A DNA stretch of 64,000 bases, taken from Brachypterus glaber (Eukaryota; Arthropoda; Insecta; Coleoptera; Kateretidae). The translations under genes and the position numbers were made by a program. Positions within the stretch are counted from its first letter, which is position 1. Each line of letters begins with the position of its first letter. Shown here piece after piece: positions 62,797 through 64,000 of the stretch. The notes under the pieces were generated by a model. It was given only the letters and a program-made list of their open reading frames with translations. It did not search any database and was not told the DNA's origin. The stretch is taken from the NCBI GenBank assembly GCA_958510825.1, contig OY294045.1, positions 96,966,988-97,030,987 on the forward strand. Reading direction: 5' to 3'.

Positions 62797-63723
62797 CCCA
62801 GGTAGCAGATTAACATGACATTCACGTGAAAGCCACGTTAATATGTGACATGTGATGTTAAGATTGTAGTCTCATTTAACAAGAATGTAGCATGGTGGGG
62901 ATGTCCTAAGTCCGCCCCTAATAACATCACACAATGACATCCCGAAAATAACGTGTTTTTGACATCATAAATCCACATTCCTGTTATATCTAATATCTTA
63001 TGGATGCCGTTACTGGTACTTTAATATTTATATATAATCCTAGGATATTAGCTTTTTCTAAATAAAACCATTAAAAACGCTATAACCCCATAAAAAAAAA
63101 ATCGGATCTAAAATCAATAGGTTTGTTTTGGTTCTCAAAAATCGCAGTTCTGAACTGATTCGGAACCGGCGTAGTTGCAACTGGGCAATGCTCAGTCGCA
63201 ACTGCGCCAGTTTCGAACCAGTTCAGAACCACGATTTTCGAGAACCAAAACGAACCTAATCAGTAATTGAAACAATCACAGATTGAAACAGATAGATTCT
63301 AAATACGAAATTGCTGATTAAGCGGAGAATATATTCCTTTAATCCGTGTCCGTGGTCTTGAGAAGCCCGGCAGAGCCTCCTATCCTCCTATTGGAAATCG
63401 TATAATGTGTATACAATTTCCTTATAATAATTAACTCTATCAACATCATCTTATATCGATTTTTTTGCTTGGAACGTCGGTGAGAAGCAAAATAACATGA
63501 CATTCATGTGAAAGCCACGTTAATATATGACATGCGATATATTCACAGCGTTGCTAAATATTTGTTATTAAATAACATGGTTGTCACGTCACACGTGTTA
63601 CGTTGCAAATATGATGTTAAATACATGTTATTTTTCAATATTATGTGATGTTATGATTTAGTTTAAAAATACACCCAAAAGTGATGTTAATTTCTTGTAA
63701 TATAACATCCCTTGCTACCTGGG
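62797..63723. mobile_element. TIR element with CCCAGGTAGCA ends
   Basis: CCCAGGTAGCA at the left and TGCTACCTGGG at the right. Subterminal blocks AACATGACATTCACGTGAAA and GCCACGTTAATATGTGACAT are repeated at about 63492-63540. A palindrome (63119-63256) sits inside. Target duplication not clear; no transposase. Confidence 0.7.
63119..63256. repeat. Near-perfect 138-bp palindrome
   Basis: GGTTTGTTTTGGTTCTCAAA and CAGTTCTGAACTGATTCGGA at the left pair with TTCGAACCAGTTCAGAAC and TTCGAGAACCAAAACGAACC at the right. The centre, GTTGCAACTGGGCAATGCTC followed by AGTCGCAACTGC, has only a few unpaired bases. Confidence 0.85.
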
Positions 63724-64000
63724 AATTAATTCAATCTATAATTAGCTAAATATTATGAAAGAAAATTAAAAAAAAAATCTTTAAACGTTAGTTCAAAGTA
63801 TGCATTTGAGCAAATGTCATTGATCAAGGCTACTTGATTTTTATGAAAATTTCAAGAAATATAATTTCTGTTAATAATTTATTTTATTATTTGAATAAAA
63901 ATAGTTAAATAGTGCTAGTAGTGAAAAAACTGATATATAAACTACGGTAGAGAAGACTATTATAGCCGATTATAGCCTCGCACTCTTAATACGCTCGGCT
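63724..64000. other. Window end, AT-rich
   Basis: No gene seen. TATAGCCGATTATAGCCTCG near the end resembles the CTCGGCTATAACC motifs at about 6820. Confidence 0.4.

Overview
This is a repeat-rich, AT-rich window from an animal nuclear genome, most likely an insect. The evidence is the mix of element classes (mariner and Tc1 transposons, Penelope-like and non-LTR retrotransposons, a tRNA-derived SINE, many MITEs), short GT-AG introns, and the absence of any bacterial gene organisation. I cannot name the species or order from sequence alone. Host coding sequence is sparse; most bases are transposable elements (TEs) and their remains, often nested.

Layout. 1-8.3 kb: no gene; GC-rich short repeats, a tandem array, and two copies of a 0.7-0.9 kb repeat family with a TCTG microsatellite and a stem-loop (called family H here, Helentron/DINE-like). 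One H copy carries a non-LTR insertion with a 12-bp target duplication. 8.3-16.1 kb: Tc1 remnants bracket a CACTG-ended DNA element, which a complete Ty3/gypsy-type LTR retrotransposon has entered (two 445-bp LTRs with no difference I can see, intact gag and pol, 4-bp target duplication). 16.5-22.7 kb: a SINE, a TTAA-flanked MITE, a frameshifted mariner and several TIR elements. 23.7-27 kb: a 1.1-kb TIR element sits at the 5' edge of a candidate host exon; a 5'-truncated non-LTR element and a small recombinase-like ORF follow. 27-43 kb: tandem repeats, H copies, nested hAT-like and Harbinger-like MITEs, a 2.1-kb inverted repeat with 719-bp arms, two SINEs, foldback elements and another non-LTR fragment.

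43.9-50.3 kb (minus strand): the one convincing host gene. It has four exons joined by three GT-AG introns in consistent phase and encodes a 433-residue coiled-coil protein with a Ser/Lys/Arg-rich N-terminus. Its introns are filled with H copies and other MITEs. A CpG-rich island with CRE-like sites and an RFX X-box-like site lies about 1 kb upstream, at 51.2-51.4 kb.

51.4-64 kb: AT-rich sequence, a 2.4-kb non-LTR element with a long open RT frame and an (AAACT)n tail, a degenerate Penelope-like element with a GIY-YIG domain flanked by a 13-bp duplication, and several palindromic elements.

The main interest lies in repeat architecture: family H, a set of foldback elements sharing the terminal motif AATAGTAT, hammerhead-like stem plus GAAAC motifs in several repeats, and clean nested insertions that give a relative insertion order.
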